From contig JAAZBM010000011.1 of assembly GCA_012513815.1 (NCBI GenBank), positions 186,001 through 250,000 on the forward strand: DNA of 64,000 nt, read 5' to 3'. Position 1 is the stretch's first letter, and every line of letters starts with the position of its first letter. The stretch comes from Candidatus Sumerlaeota bacterium (GTDB lineage Bacteria > Sumerlaeota > Sumerlaeia > Sumerlaeales > Sumerlaeaceae). The translations under genes and the position numbers were made by a program. The notes under the pieces were generated by a model. The model was not told the origin of the DNA, searched no databases, and saw only the letters and a list, made by a program, of their open reading frames with translations. Shown here in pieces: positions 17,708 through 26,491 of the stretch.

Positions 17708-17738
17708 AACCCCGCAAACCGTTACGGAATGCGGGGTT
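17708..17738. terminator. Hairpin terminator between the O-antigen ligase-like gene and tRNA-Gln
   Basis: Arms AACCCCGC and GCGGGGTT (8 bp) enclose a 15-nt loop that can pair internally. It lies 30 nt past the plus-strand gene and just past the minus-strand tRNA. On the minus strand a T-rich CATTTATTTG follows; the plus strand has no T-run, so it fits the tRNA best. Confidence 0.55.
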
Positions 17739-17744
17739 TAAATC

Positions 17745-17820
17745 TGGCTGGCAAGGAAGGGCTCGAACCTTCAACCCTCTGATCCAGAGTCAGATGCGCT
17801 GCCAATTGCGCCACTTGCCA
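17745..17820 (-). tRNA. tRNA-Gln (CTG anticodon)
   Basis: The 76-nt gene folds into a full cloverleaf: acceptor TGGCAAG/CTTGCCA, D arm GCGC...GCGC, anticodon stem TCTGA/TCAGA with loop CTCTGGA (anticodon CTG) and T arm GAAGG-TTCGAGC-CCTTC. Discriminator G and an encoded CCA follow. The U1 and G73 identity elements fit glutamine. Confidence 0.95.
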
Positions 17821-17838
17821 TTAGCACTGTCTAACTTA

Positions 17839-18618
17839 TCATTTAATGGATTTCTTATTCGAGGATGCAAGCGGTTTTTTGAACGGAATCCCATTTGCCC
17901 GAGGATAATTCCCGGGGCAGGAACGGATTTTCCGTATGCACAAAATCATCCGTCGATATGTATCGCCCGCAAAGCTGTAGAGGTAGTCGGGTTCTCGCGA
18001 ACCGCCAAACTCGTGGGCAAGTGTACTCGCGAGTTTTAGTTCAGCGGGGTCTGTATGGTCGGTTTTGAATAGCATCAGAAGACCGCCCACTTTGACCAGT
18101 GGCAGTCCGACTTCCATCAATGTCGGGATGGACGCAACGGCGCGAGCGGTGACGATATCGCAAGTTTCACGAGCGCATAACACCTCCGCAGTGGCTTCCG
18201 TATGCCCCAAATCCTCGGCACGCATGTTCAGCGCATGAACATTCGTCAGGCCTGCGGCCGCCGCACACGCTTGCGTGAATCGGCTCTTCTTGCCGGTCGA
18301 TTCAACCGCATACCATTGGCACTGTGGCATGACAACAGCACAAGGCAAGGTCGGAAATCCCGCACCCGCGCCAATGTCTGCCGCGACGGAGAACTGTGCG
18401 CCGTGGCCGTTCACCCGAAGCGCGTCGAGAAGTGCCAGCGAATCCGCGAAATGAATAGTGACTGCTGTCGCTGCATCAGCCACAGCAGTCAGATTGATTG
18501 TTTTGTTTGCTTCGAGCAACTGTTCCAGAATAATCGCGAATTGCTCTCGTTGTTGGGCAGTACAAGCCGCTGTTATCGGCTGCTGCTCAAACAGCGTGAG
18601 AATCTCAGTGTTCGCCAT
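17839..18618 (-). CDS. rsmG: 16S rRNA G527 N7-methyltransferase
   Basis: The 259-aa protein has the GidB/RsmG layout: NKTINLTAVADAATAVTIHF (the N-[LI]T motif then the DS of HFADSLALLD) and the SAM-site VAADIGAGAGFPTLPCAV. A V-T-ARAVASIPTLMEVG segment matches the conserved ARA(V)A stretch. It makes m7G in the 530 loop of 16S rRNA. The gene starts 3 nt after recA's stop, so it is translated from the recA message and may rise with it under SOS. The basic C-terminal tail with KKPLASSNKKSIK extends beyond the core. Confidence 0.93.
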   Translation of the reverse strand: MANTEILTLFEQQPITAACTAQQREQFAIILEQLLEANKTINLTAVADAATAVTIHFADSLALLDALRVNGHGAQFSVAADIGAGAGFPTLPCAVVMPQCQWYAVESTGKKSRFTQACAAAAGLTNVHALNMRAEDLGHTEATAEVLCARETCDIVTARAVASIPTLMEVGLPLVKVGGLLMLFKTDHTDPAELKLASTLAHEFGGSREPDYLYSFAGDTYRRMILCIRKIRSCPGNYPRANGIPFKKPLASSNKKSIK

Positions 18619-18621
18619 AGG

Positions 18622-19683
18622 TTATTCGGCAGCCGGAGCCGTTGGCTCCTCATCCTTCTTCTCCGAGGGCATCAGTGCCTCTTTGACTCTTGTCTCGATT
18701 TGCGCCATGATGTCCTTGTTTTCCTTCAGGAATCTTTTGGCACTCTCGCGTCCCTGACCGATACGGTCGCCATTGAACGAGAGCCATGAACCTGATTTGT
18801 CGATGACGGAATTGGCAATCGCCAAATCGATAACATCGCCTTCACGCGAGATGCCTTCGCCAAACATGACATCGAATTCAGCTTCGCGGAACGGCGGGGC
18901 AAGCTTGTTTTTGACCACTTTCACCTTGACACGGTTACCGACATTGTCCGTTCCGTCCTTGATTGCGCCGGTACGGCGAATGTCCATGCGGATGGTCGAA
19001 TAAAACTTCAATGCGCGACCACCCGTTGTCGTCTCGGGGCTACCGAACATGACGCCGATTTTTTCGCGAATCTGGTTGATGAAAATAACGGTTGTGTTGG
19101 AGGTGCTAACAATACCGGTCAGCTTACGCAGTGCCTGACTCATCAAGCGCGCCTGCAGACCCATAAAGCTGTCGCCCATTTCGCCCTCGATTTCGGCGCG
19201 TGGCACCAGTGCCGCCACAGAGTCGATTACAATCACATCAATAGCCGACGAACGAACAAGCATCTCAACGATATCGAGCGCCTGCTCCCCTGTGTCCGGC
19301 TGGCTGAGCAAAAGCTCATCTGTCTTGACACCCAACTTGTTGCAATACTGTGGGTCAAGCGCATGCTCGGCATCAATGTAGGCGGCTGTGCCACCCGCAC
19401 GCTGAGCATTGGCGACAATGTGCAATGCCAGTGTCGTTTTACCCGAAGACTCGGGACCAAAAATCTCGATGATACGGCCGCGGGGAACGCCCCACACTCC
19501 AAGAGCATAATCGAGTGACAGAGAACCTGTGGAGATAACCTGAAGACCCTCCGCAAAATTCTGATGCTCACCAAGACGCATTATGGAACCTTTGCCATAA
19601 TTGTGCTCAATCTGCTGTAATGCCAAACTTAAGTTTTTGTCTTTGGTATTCGAATTATTGACTGACATTTTTGCCATTGACAT
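18622..19683 (-). CDS. recA: Recombinase A
   Basis: The 353-aa protein contains Walker [14 protein letters not shown], the catalytic Glu in the [10 protein letters not shown] region, Walker [13 protein letters not shown]1/L2 loop sequences ([35 protein letters not shown]) and an acidic C-tail. It forms filaments on single-stranded DNA for recombination and triggers LexA self-cleavage. Either the ATG at 19683 (GGAG only 4 nt away) or the ATG at 19677 (10 nt away) may be used. A perfect LexA-type box lies 107 nt upstream, so it is probably damage-induced. rsmG follows in the same unit. Confidence 0.98.
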   Translation of the reverse strand: MSMAKMSVNNSNTKDKNLSLALQQIEHNYGKGSIMRLGEHQNFAEGLQVISTGSLSLDYALGVWGVPRGRIIEIFGPESSGKTTLALHIVANAQRAGGTAAYIDAEHALDPQYCNKLGVKTDELLLSQPDTGEQALDIVEMLVRSSAIDVIVIDSVAALVPRAEIEGEMGDSFMGLQARLMSQALRKLTGIVSTSNTTVIFINQIREKIGVMFGSPETTTGGRALKFYSTIRMDIRRTGAIKDGTDNVGNRVKVKVVKNKLAPPFREAEFDVMFGEGISREGDVIDLAIANSVIDKSGSWLSFNGDRIGQGRESAKRFLKENKDIMAQIETRVKEALMPSEKKDEEPTAPAAE

Positions 19684-19789
19684 TTATCTCCATTTTTGGA
19701 ATTTATCCTAATTTCTAATATTGATTCCGCTGTTTAATATTGCAAGCAACAACAGTTTTGCTTCTTCTTGTCTAGCAGCTACACTTAAA

Positions 19790-19805
19790 TAGAACTATTG
19801 TTCTA
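19790..19805 (-). promoter_or_regulatory. LexA operator (SOS box) upstream of recA
   Basis: TAGAAC-TATT-GTTCTA is a perfect 6-bp-arm palindrome and an exact match to GAAC-N4-GTTC, the LexA/DinR box of Bacillota and several other phyla. It lies 107 nt before recA and 88 nt before the divergent hisC. Control of recA is the natural reading; lexA itself is not in the window. Confidence 0.75.
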
Positions 19806-19892
19806 AACCCTGCTAAATATATTCTGCTATGAGTGACCATCTTGCTTGTAAACTACAATAATAATATATCGTATAGTAATAAGGAAATTTGT

Positions 19893-20957
19893 ATGCCTGT
19901 TTGTCCGAATAAGTATGTCAGCAGCCTAGTTGCTTATGTCCCCGGCGAGCAACCGCGAGGCAGCGGCTTCATCAAACTCAATACGAATGAGAATCCCTAT
20001 CCTCCTTCGCCCTCAGTCACAAAGGCACTGAGTGAGATTGGCAAGGACGGAATGCATCTCAATAAGTATCCGGATCCATGGGCAAATGAATTGCGCAAAA
20101 AGTACGCAGAAATAATTAATTTTTCGGACACTTCTATTATTGTGGGCAATGGTTCGGATGAGATTTTGCGCATGATTTTCGAGGCGTTTGCAACCGAGGG
20201 CGACACACTCGTGGTTGCGGACCCCACCTACGTGCTCTACGAAACGCTGGCATCGATGTTCGGGTGCAAGACAGTCCGCTATCCCCTGTCAACCGAGGAC
20301 TTCACGTTGCCGGAGGCATTCTATGGCGCTGAAGGCAAGATTCTGATTTTGCCCAACCCGAATCCGCCTTATGGCATTTGCTACGGTTTGGAGACACTCG
20401 AACGCATCGCCGCTGCCAAACCGGAGCGGCTGGTCGTCTTCGATGAAGCTTACATTGATTTCACCGAGAATCCCCGTGGCGCGCTTGATTTGGCATTGCG
20501 TTATGACAATGTGATGGTGACGCGCACCTTCTCCAAGGGATGGTCACTTGCGGGCGGGCGCATTGGCTTTGCCTGCATGAATCCGGCGCTGTTCGAGTCC
20601 ATGGCCAAGGTCAAGGATTCGTATAATGTGAACAAGATGTCGCAGGTTGCCGCCTCTGCCGCCCTCGACAGTGCAGAAGCTCAACGCGAGAACAACGGAC
20701 GCATCGTCGCGTTGCGCAGCGAGATTGCGGAGCAATTGCGTAAACGCGGATTCACGATGCCACCATCGAACGGAAACTTTGTTTTTGCGCGCGGCAACAA
20801 CGCGCCGGAACTCTACCGTCAACTCAAGGAGCACAAAGTTCTTGTCCGCTGGTTTGACACACCCTTGCTTCGCGACGGATTGCGCATCACAATCGGCACC
20901 ACCGAAGAGATGCGTGTTTTCCTTGAGAAACTTGATCTCTGTTTAGCGAGCATGTAG
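19893..20957 (+). CDS. hisC: Histidinol-phosphate aminotransferase family
   Basis: The 354-aa PLP-dependent class II aminotransferase has LNTNENPYPPSPSV at the N-terminus, VGNGSDEILRMIFEAF, PNPNPPYGICYG, VFDEAYIDF and the Schiff-base lysine in TFSKGWSLAGGRIGFA. The family transfers an amino group from glutamate to imidazole-acetol phosphate in histidine synthesis; single HisC-like enzymes outside a his operon can also act on aromatic 2-oxo acids. No other his gene is near. The ATG at 19893 follows AAGGA by 7 nt and gives the expected length. It overlaps nothing and runs into dnaG with a 3-nt gap. Confidence 0.88.
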   Translation: MPVCPNKYVSSLVAYVPGEQPRGSGFIKLNTNENPYPPSPSVTKALSEIGKDGMHLNKYPDPWANELRKKYAEIINFSDTSIIVGNGSDEILRMIFEAFATEGDTLVVADPTYVLYETLASMFGCKTVRYPLSTEDFTLPEAFYGAEGKILILPNPNPPYGICYGLETLERIAAAKPERLVVFDEAYIDFTENPRGALDLALRYDNVMVTRTFSKGWSLAGGRIGFACMNPALFESMAKVKDSYNVNKMSQVAASAALDSAEAQRENNGRIVALRSEIAEQLRKRGFTMPPSNGNFVFARGNNAPELYRQLKEHKVLVRWFDTPLLRDGLRITIGTTEEMRVFLEKLDLCLASM

Positions 20958-20960
20958 CCT

Positions 20961-22814
20961 ATGCCCTCTCCGGTTGAGTTTGCCGAAACCTTGCGTCAGC
21001 GCATCGACATCGTCGATGTGGTGCAAGGCTATGTCCGCCTGAAGCAGTCGGGCGCGAACCACAAGGGATGTTGTCCGTTCCATCAGGAAAAAACACCATC
21101 CTTTATGGTCAGTTCATCCAAGCAGATTTTTCACTGTTTTGGTTGCGGCAAGGGCGGCGACGCGCTCAAGTTCATCATGGAAATTGAGCATCTGACATGG
21201 ATGGAGGCTCTGCGTTTCCTTGCAGAGAAATACGGCATCACCGTTCCCAACTTTGGGGGTGCGCATTCGGAGCATAACGCACAGGAAACACGCACCAAGC
21301 GCGACATTCAATTCCGAATTTGCCAGTACGCCCAAGACTTTTTTGCTCATACGCTACAAGCCGAAATATCTAACCTCAACACGGAAGCTGCCGTCTATAT
21401 GCAACGGCGCGCGCTGTCGCCGGAACTGTGCGGGCATTTTCATCTGGGCCTAGCGCCGACTTCGGGATGGCGCAATCTGCTCGAGAGCGCGGTGCGGCAA
21501 AACATCGCTACTCAAGCCGACATGGTGGAATCGGGTCTGGTCATCGAAAAGGACAGCAACACCTACGACCGATTCCGCAATCGGATTATTTTTCCCATTC
21601 ATGACGCCAACGGGCGCCCGGTGGCGTTTGGTGGACGTGTCTATCACAGCAGCGCCAAACCCGACGACCCCAAGTACATCAACTCGCCGGAAACGCAACT
21701 CTATCACAAGGGGCAACAGCTCTATGCGTTGCACTTGGCACGACCGGAAATCCAAAAGCGGAACTGTGCCCTGTTGATGGAAGGTTATATGGATGTCATT
21801 CGCTGTCATCAGTACGGCTTCACCAATGCGGTGGCAAGCTGTGGCACGGCGCTGACCGAACAACAGGCGCGGCTGCTCAATCGTTTCACCAAAGAAGTCA
21901 TTCTGATTTATGACGGCGACAGTGCAGGACAAAAAGCGATGCTGCGGGCAGCGGAAATCCTGTTGCCGATGGAATTCAAATTATCGTTTGTTGTGTTGCC
22001 TAACGAACATGACCCGGATTCTTATCTGCGCGAATATGGTGCCGAGCCATTTGCCGCACTCATCAGTCAGGGCAGGAATGTTTTGCAGTTTCTGTGGGGA
22101 CTGGCGCAAGCGCACTGGAATCTGGCGTCGCCGGAAGACAAACACCGGACAGCCACGTTTATCTTGTCCTATATTCTGCGCATCCCAAGTCCGGTCACAC
22201 GCGAAGACTATATCCGACAACTGGCGAATGGGTTGGCGGTCAGCATCGAGAGCATTAATCAACTGTCTAAGCAAATCGTCACACAACAGCCGATGGAACA
22301 ACAGACGCAAGAGAAGTTACGCAATGAGTTTTATCGTCACGAGAACGAGCCGCGCAACGAAACTCTGTTGCTCATCACCGCCGTCGAGGATGCCGAGATG
22401 CGCAAACTCATTCTGGAACATCTGAACATCGAATGGTTGCAGGGACGCAAAACGGGACAACTATTTCGGCTGTTGACAGAGTTGGTCGGCACGGCGGACG
22501 AAGTCTCATGGAACACATTGCTGGAGAAATGTCCCGACGAGGCTTTGCGGGTTTTCTGCACGCAAACCGCCATGACAGATTGCATGGAGTTCAAGGTTGA
22601 GAGAACGTCTCAGGAACGCGAAAACGCGTTGCGGAATCTGATTACGCGAATTGAATTGCGTCATGGCAAGCGACATGTCAAGGCCATCTCGCAAACGCTG
22701 CACGATCTTAACAAGCCTGACACGGATAGCGAGCAAATCGAAAAACAGTTGCAGGCTTTTGACTTGTACGCGCATAAAAATGTCGAGATTAAGAACCGTT
22801 GCAAGGGCAAATAG
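20961..22814 (+). CDS. dnaG: DNA primase
   Basis: The 617-aa protein starts with a CHC2 zinc-ribbon domain (CPFHQEKTPSFMV...FHCFGCGKGGDALKF), then the RNA-polymerase core with EGYMDVIRCHQYGFTNAVAS (Toprim acidic motif) and YDGDSAGQKAMLRAAEILLP (second acidic motif). The C-terminal part (from about residue 440) is the helicase-binding region and is not closely conserved. It makes RNA primers for lagging-strand synthesis. The usual partners rpsU and rpoD are missing from the vicinity; hisC precedes and a PP2C phosphatase follows. A stem-loop lies after the gene. Confidence 0.96.
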   Translation: MPSPVEFAETLRQRIDIVDVVQGYVRLKQSGANHKGCCPFHQEKTPSFMVSSSKQIFHCFGCGKGGDALKFIMEIEHLTWMEALRFLAEKYGITVPNFGGAHSEHNAQETRTKRDIQFRICQYAQDFFAHTLQAEISNLNTEAAVYMQRRALSPELCGHFHLGLAPTSGWRNLLESAVRQNIATQADMVESGLVIEKDSNTYDRFRNRIIFPIHDANGRPVAFGGRVYHSSAKPDDPKYINSPETQLYHKGQQLYALHLARPEIQKRNCALLMEGYMDVIRCHQYGFTNAVASCGTALTEQQARLLNRFTKEVILIYDGDSAGQKAMLRAAEILLPMEFKLSFVVLPNEHDPDSYLREYGAEPFAALISQGRNVLQFLWGLAQAHWNLASPEDKHRTATFILSYILRIPSPVTREDYIRQLANGLAVSIESINQLSKQIVTQQPMEQQTQEKLRNEFYRHENEPRNETLLLITAVEDAEMRKLILEHLNIEWLQGRKTGQLFRLLTELVGTADEVSWNTLLEKCPDEALRVFCTQTAMTDCMEFKVERTSQERENALRNLITRIELRHGKRHVKAISQTLHDLNKPDTDSEQIEKQLQAFDLYAHKNVEIKNRCKGK

Positions 22815-22830
22815 CTTTCACGGATTTTGC

Positions 22831-22861
22831 TGTGAGAATATTTCCTTGCGAAAATCTCACA
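22831..22861. other. Stem-loop after dnaG
   Basis: Arms TGTGAGA and TCTCACA (7 bp) lie 16 nt past the dnaG stop. An A-run, not a T-run, follows on the plus strand, so it does not look like a standard intrinsic terminator. It may stabilise the mRNA end. Confidence 0.35.
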
Positions 22862-22994
22862 CAAAAAAAACATCATCGCCCCTTATGATTTGTATAAATA
22901 AGCAAAATCTATAATTAATTATTTCGTTGACTAACATCGATTTACATAGTGTGGAAGAGTGTTTTTGCAGTCTGCCGAATTCAGGTGGTCTCGC

Positions 22995-23759
22995 ATGAAA
23001 CTGATTTCTAACGCCCAAACAGATATAGGACTTCAGCGGGCTACCAATGAGGACGCATTCTTTGCGTCTGACGAATATGGTACTTTCGTCGTTGCTGATG
23101 GAATGGGTGGCCATGCCGCGGGCGAAGTCGCCAGCAACACCAGCATCCAGATTATTCGTAATTTCATCGAACGTTATCAGAAGGATCCCGGCATCACTTG
23201 GCCCTATGGTTTTGACAAACGGCTCAAGGCCGAAGCCAACGCGCTCATCACCGGAATTCGCATAGCCAACGTTTCGCTGTATGCGATGCAGTCCGAGAAG
23301 CCCGAATTACAAGGCATGGGAACGACAATCGCGGCGACACAGTTTTCGCCGGATGGCACACTGACCATCGCGCATGTGGGCGATTCGCGAGTTTATCGGT
23401 TGCGGGAGGGCGAACTGATTGCGATGACACGTGACCACAGTTGGGTCAACGAACAACTCGCGCGCAATCTCATCACCGAAGAAGAAGCACGCACACACCG
23501 CTTCCGCAATGTCATCACACGGGCGCTCGGATATAAAACAGATATGTCGATTGATGTCAAAGTCGAACGCTGGCAGACCGGAGATACTTATCTGATTTGC
23601 AGTGACGGACTCAGCGGTTTGATTGATGACAACAAATTATGCCTGATGATGCGCATGAACAAAGATTTGAAACTCTGCGTGAAAAAGTTTGTGGATCAGG
23701 CCAACGCCGAAGGCGGCTCGGACAACATCACCGCTATTATCATTCGCGTCGAAGACTAA
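22995..23759 (+). CDS. PP2C-family serine/threonine phosphatase
   Basis: The 254-aa protein has all main PP2C metal-binding and catalytic motifs: an Arg/Asp start TDIGLQRATNEDAFF, VADGMGGHAAGEVAS, HVGDSRVYRL, CSDGLSGLIDD and GGSDNITAIII. It hydrolyses phosphoserine/threonine with Mn or Mg, in the cytosol. The ATG at 22995 is preferred because AGGTGG lies 7 nt upstream and the next residues match the family start; an upstream extension of 12 residues is open but unsupported. No kinase or FHA gene is adjacent, so its substrate is unknown. It converges on rimO with 6 nt between the stops. Confidence 0.93.
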   Translation: MKLISNAQTDIGLQRATNEDAFFASDEYGTFVVADGMGGHAAGEVASNTSIQIIRNFIERYQKDPGITWPYGFDKRLKAEANALITGIRIANVSLYAMQSEKPELQGMGTTIAATQFSPDGTLTIAHVGDSRVYRLREGELIAMTRDHSWVNEQLARNLITEEEARTHRFRNVITRALGYKTDMSIDVKVERWQTGDTYLICSDGLSGLIDDNKLCLMMRMNKDLKLCVKKFVDQANAEGGSDNITAIIIRVED

Positions 23760-23765
23760 CGCCCT

Positions 23766-25139
23766 TTACTTCAGCACCACTTCGCCATACAAATCATGCA
23801 CATCTGAACCTGTAATCAGTACTTGCACGAATTCACCGGCTTTGAGTGGCTCGAACGCCTCAACAATCACCACACCGTCAACCTCGGGAGCGTCACGCCA
23901 ACCGCGACCTATCCACCGATTCTTCTCGATTTGTTCCTCAATCAAAACAGGAATCGTGCGCGTTTTCCAGCGCAACCCAGACTCCGCCGAAAACTTCTCC
24001 TGAACAGCCATCAAGCGGTTCTGCCGTGACTGCGCAATGCGGGCGGCGACACGGGGCTTGATAAACAGTGCATCGGTGTTTTCCTCGGCCGAATAGAGAA
24101 ACGACCCCATGCGGTCAAAGCGCAAAGCACTGAGGGCGTTTTCCAGATGACGATACTGCTCGGCAGTCTCGCCGGGGAAACCAAGAATGAAGGTCGTACG
24201 CAAGGTCACATCCGGCAATGCGTGACGAATCTTTTTGATTTTTGCTTCGATGTCAATTGTCGCATCGGGACGGCGCATCGCGGCAAGAATTTCCGGATGA
24301 GTATGTTGAAGCGGCATATCTATATAGGGTACGATGCGCGGCGACGACGCCATAACATCCAACAGTTTGGGCGTGATACCTGCCGGATACACATACAGCA
24401 ACCGAATCCACCATTCACCCGCCACAGGCAGAGCCGCAAGGTCAGCGAGCAAATCAGGCAACCCGTAGTTGCGCCCGTACAAGTCGCGACCATAGGCAGC
24501 TGTATCCTGAGCAACGACGCACAGCTCCTTGATTCCCGAGGCCAACAGGTCTGTCGCTTCACGCAAAATCTGTTCGTGTGGGACACTGATTTGTGTGCGC
24601 CCTTTGATTTGCGGAATCGCGCAGAACGCGCAGTTGTGCGGGCAGCCATCTCCTATCTTAAGAAATGCATAAAACTTCTTGCCTTCATCCAGTCGGATAC
24701 GATTTTGCCCTTCGCAAACAGCCATTTGCGGATGAGCGTCAATCAGCTCGGCATGGCGGCTCTCGTTCGCCAACAGTTGCGGAATCTTGCGCCAGTCGCC
24801 CACGCCCAACCACCCATCGACCTCTGGGAGTTCCTTGGGGAGTTCGGTCGCATAGCGCTGACTGAGGCACCCGACAACATAGAGACGAAAAGACCGATGT
24901 TTGCGGATGAGGGTTTTCTTGAGTCTTGCCCAATCAAGGATTGCCGCAACGGATTGAGACTTTGACGATTCAATAAAGCCACACGTATTAATAATGACTC
25001 CGTTCAGCATCTCGTCACCCGCGACAGGTTCGGCTTCGACAGCGACAGTTTGCACCCCCTGCTTGGCCAGTTCCGCTGCGTAATACTCGCTGTCAGCGGT
25101 GTTCTTATCGCACCCCAAAGTTAAAATTCCGAACTTCAA
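23766..25139 (-). CDS. rimO: Ribosomal protein S12 (Asp88) methylthiotransferase
   Basis: The 457-aa radical-SAM methylthiotransferase has the N-terminal MTTase iron-sulfur domain (LGCDKNTADSEYYAAEL; NTCGFIESSK; VGCLSQRYA), the radical-SAM motif DGCPHNCAFCAIP and the RimO-type AQDTAAYGRDLYG, with a C-terminal TRAM domain. It attaches a methylthio group to an Asp of ribosomal protein S12. The TTG at 25139 is chosen because GGAG lies 8 nt before it and it gives LKFGILTLGCDKN; longer frames up to 25208 have no support. It converges on the PP2C gene and diverges from gap. Confidence 0.92.
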   Translation of the reverse strand: MKFGILTLGCDKNTADSEYYAAELAKQGVQTVAVEAEPVAGDEMLNGVIINTCGFIESSKSQSVAAILDWARLKKTLIRKHRSFRLYVVGCLSQRYATELPKELPEVDGWLGVGDWRKIPQLLANESRHAELIDAHPQMAVCEGQNRIRLDEGKKFYAFLKIGDGCPHNCAFCAIPQIKGRTQISVPHEQILREATDLLASGIKELCVVAQDTAAYGRDLYGRNYGLPDLLADLAALPVAGEWWIRLLYVYPAGITPKLLDVMASSPRIVPYIDMPLQHTHPEILAAMRRPDATIDIEAKIKKIRHALPDVTLRTTFILGFPGETAEQYRHLENALSALRFDRMGSFLYSAEENTDALFIKPRVAARIAQSRQNRLMAVQEKFSAESGLRWKTRTIPVLIEEQIEKNRWIGRGWRDAPEVDGVVIVEAFEPLKAGEFVQVLITGSDVHDLYGEVVLK

Positions 25140-25354
25140 CTGGCATTCTCCCCGACACAATTTCACTCTTTTTAGCATGCGCAAGTGCACAAGACAAAGG
25201 CATGACACACTTTTGCCATGCCAAAATTGCGTTTTTTTTTAGAATTAACTCACTTTATTATTGCACAAAGTAAGAGATAAAGCAAGGACAAAATGAACAA
25301 CGCTTGCTTTTTCTTCAAAAAAGACAACAAAAAATATGAAAAGGATGTTTTACA

Positions 25355-26365
25355 ATGGCAGTAAAAATTGCTATTAATGGTTTTGGCCGCATTGGTCGTC
25401 TCGTTTTCCGCGCCGCAATGGCGAACCCAGATGTTGAAGTCGTTGCTATCAACGATTTGGCAACCCCCGAGGCAAACGCTTATCTTCTGAAATACGACTC
25501 AGTTCATGGTCGTTATCAGGGCACCGTCGAAGCAAAAGACGGCAATCTTATCGTCGACGGCAAGACCATCGTTGTCTGCTCCGAGAAAGACCCGAAGAAT
25601 TTGCCCTGGGCAAAGCTCGGTGTCGAGGTTGCTGTGGAATCCACAGGTTTCTTCACAAAGGCTGACGCCGCCAAGGCTCATCTCGAGGCCGGCGCGAAAA
25701 AGGTTATCATCTCGGCTCCCGCAACCGACGAAGATATCACAGTGGTTCTTGGCGTGAACGACGACAAACTGACTGCCGCTCACAACATCATCTCCAACGC
25801 AAGCTGCACCACAAACTGCTTGGCCCCCGTCTGCAAGGCTCTTGCAAACGCCGGCTACAACATCAAACGCGGTTTGATGACCACAGTTCACAGCTACACA
25901 AACGACCAGAAAATGCTCGACCAGATCCACAAGGATCTTCGCCGTGCACGCGCTGGCGCAATGAACATTATCCCCACCAAGACCGGTGCCGCCAAGGCTA
26001 TCGGACTGGTTATGCCCGAACTCAAAGGCAAGATGGACGGCTATTCACTGCGCGTCCCGACCTGCAATGTCTCGGTTGTTGACGTCGTTATGGAACTCGA
26101 CAAGACCGTTACACCTGAAGAGTTGAATGGCGTTTTCGAGAAGGCATCCGAGAAAGAACTCAAGGGCATCCTTGGTTTCACAATGGATCCGGTCGCCTCG
26201 ACAGACTTCAACAACTGCAAACTCAGCTCCATCGTTGATGGTCTGATGACAAAGGTTCTTGACAACAATTTCGTGAAGGTCGTCAGCTGGTATGACAACG
26301 AGACCGGTTACAGCAACCGCGTCGTCGAACTGGCCGCTCAGTTGCGCGCTAAGAAGTTTGTATAA
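25355..26365 (+). CDS. gap: Glyceraldehyde-3-phosphate dehydrogenase
   Basis: The 336-aa protein has the NAD-binding start IAINGFGRIGRLVFRAA, the catalytic ASCTTNCLAPV (nucleophilic Cys) and the conserved WYDNETGYSNRVVEL near the end. It oxidises glyceraldehyde 3-phosphate to 1,3-bisphosphoglycerate with phosphate and NAD+. AAAGGATG upstream gives the ribosome site. It is the first gene of gap-tpiA-pfp, followed by a strong terminator. An imperfect hairpin (GGCATG...CATGCC, 25199-25222) precedes it on the rimO side; its use is unclear. Confidence 0.98.
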   Translation: MAVKIAINGFGRIGRLVFRAAMANPDVEVVAINDLATPEANAYLLKYDSVHGRYQGTVEAKDGNLIVDGKTIVVCSEKDPKNLPWAKLGVEVAVESTGFFTKADAAKAHLEAGAKKVIISAPATDEDITVVLGVNDDKLTAAHNIISNASCTTNCLAPVCKALANAGYNIKRGLMTTVHSYTNDQKMLDQIHKDLRRARAGAMNIIPTKTGAAKAIGLVMPELKGKMDGYSLRVPTCNVSVVDVVMELDKTVTPEELNGVFEKASEKELKGILGFTMDPVASTDFNNCKLSSIVDGLMTKVLDNNFVKVVSWYDNETGYSNRVVELAAQLRAKKFV

Positions 26366-26415
26366 ACGGACTTCCCCGCGATACAACAGTACATTTAGTT
26401 ATTGAAACGCAGTAG

Positions 26416-26457
26416 AAACGGGGGCAACCTCCAGGATGGAGTCTGTCCCCGTTTTTT
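26416..26457 (+). terminator. Intrinsic terminator between gap and tpiA
   Basis: Arms AAACGGGG (26416-26423) and CCCCGTTT (26447-26454) with an inner CTCC/GGAG stem, and T's through 26457/26458. It is 50 nt past the gap stop and only 34 nt before tpiA. It may end most gap transcripts and let a fraction read into tpiA-pfp. Confidence 0.88.
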
Positions 26458-26491
26458 TCTATCAACACTTACTTTTTAGAAGGAATTTATT

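Noticed and set aside
25199-25222. GGCATG...CATGCC hairpin between rimO and gap
   Set aside because: Six-bp arms with a 12-nt loop and no T-run; chance structure is likely.
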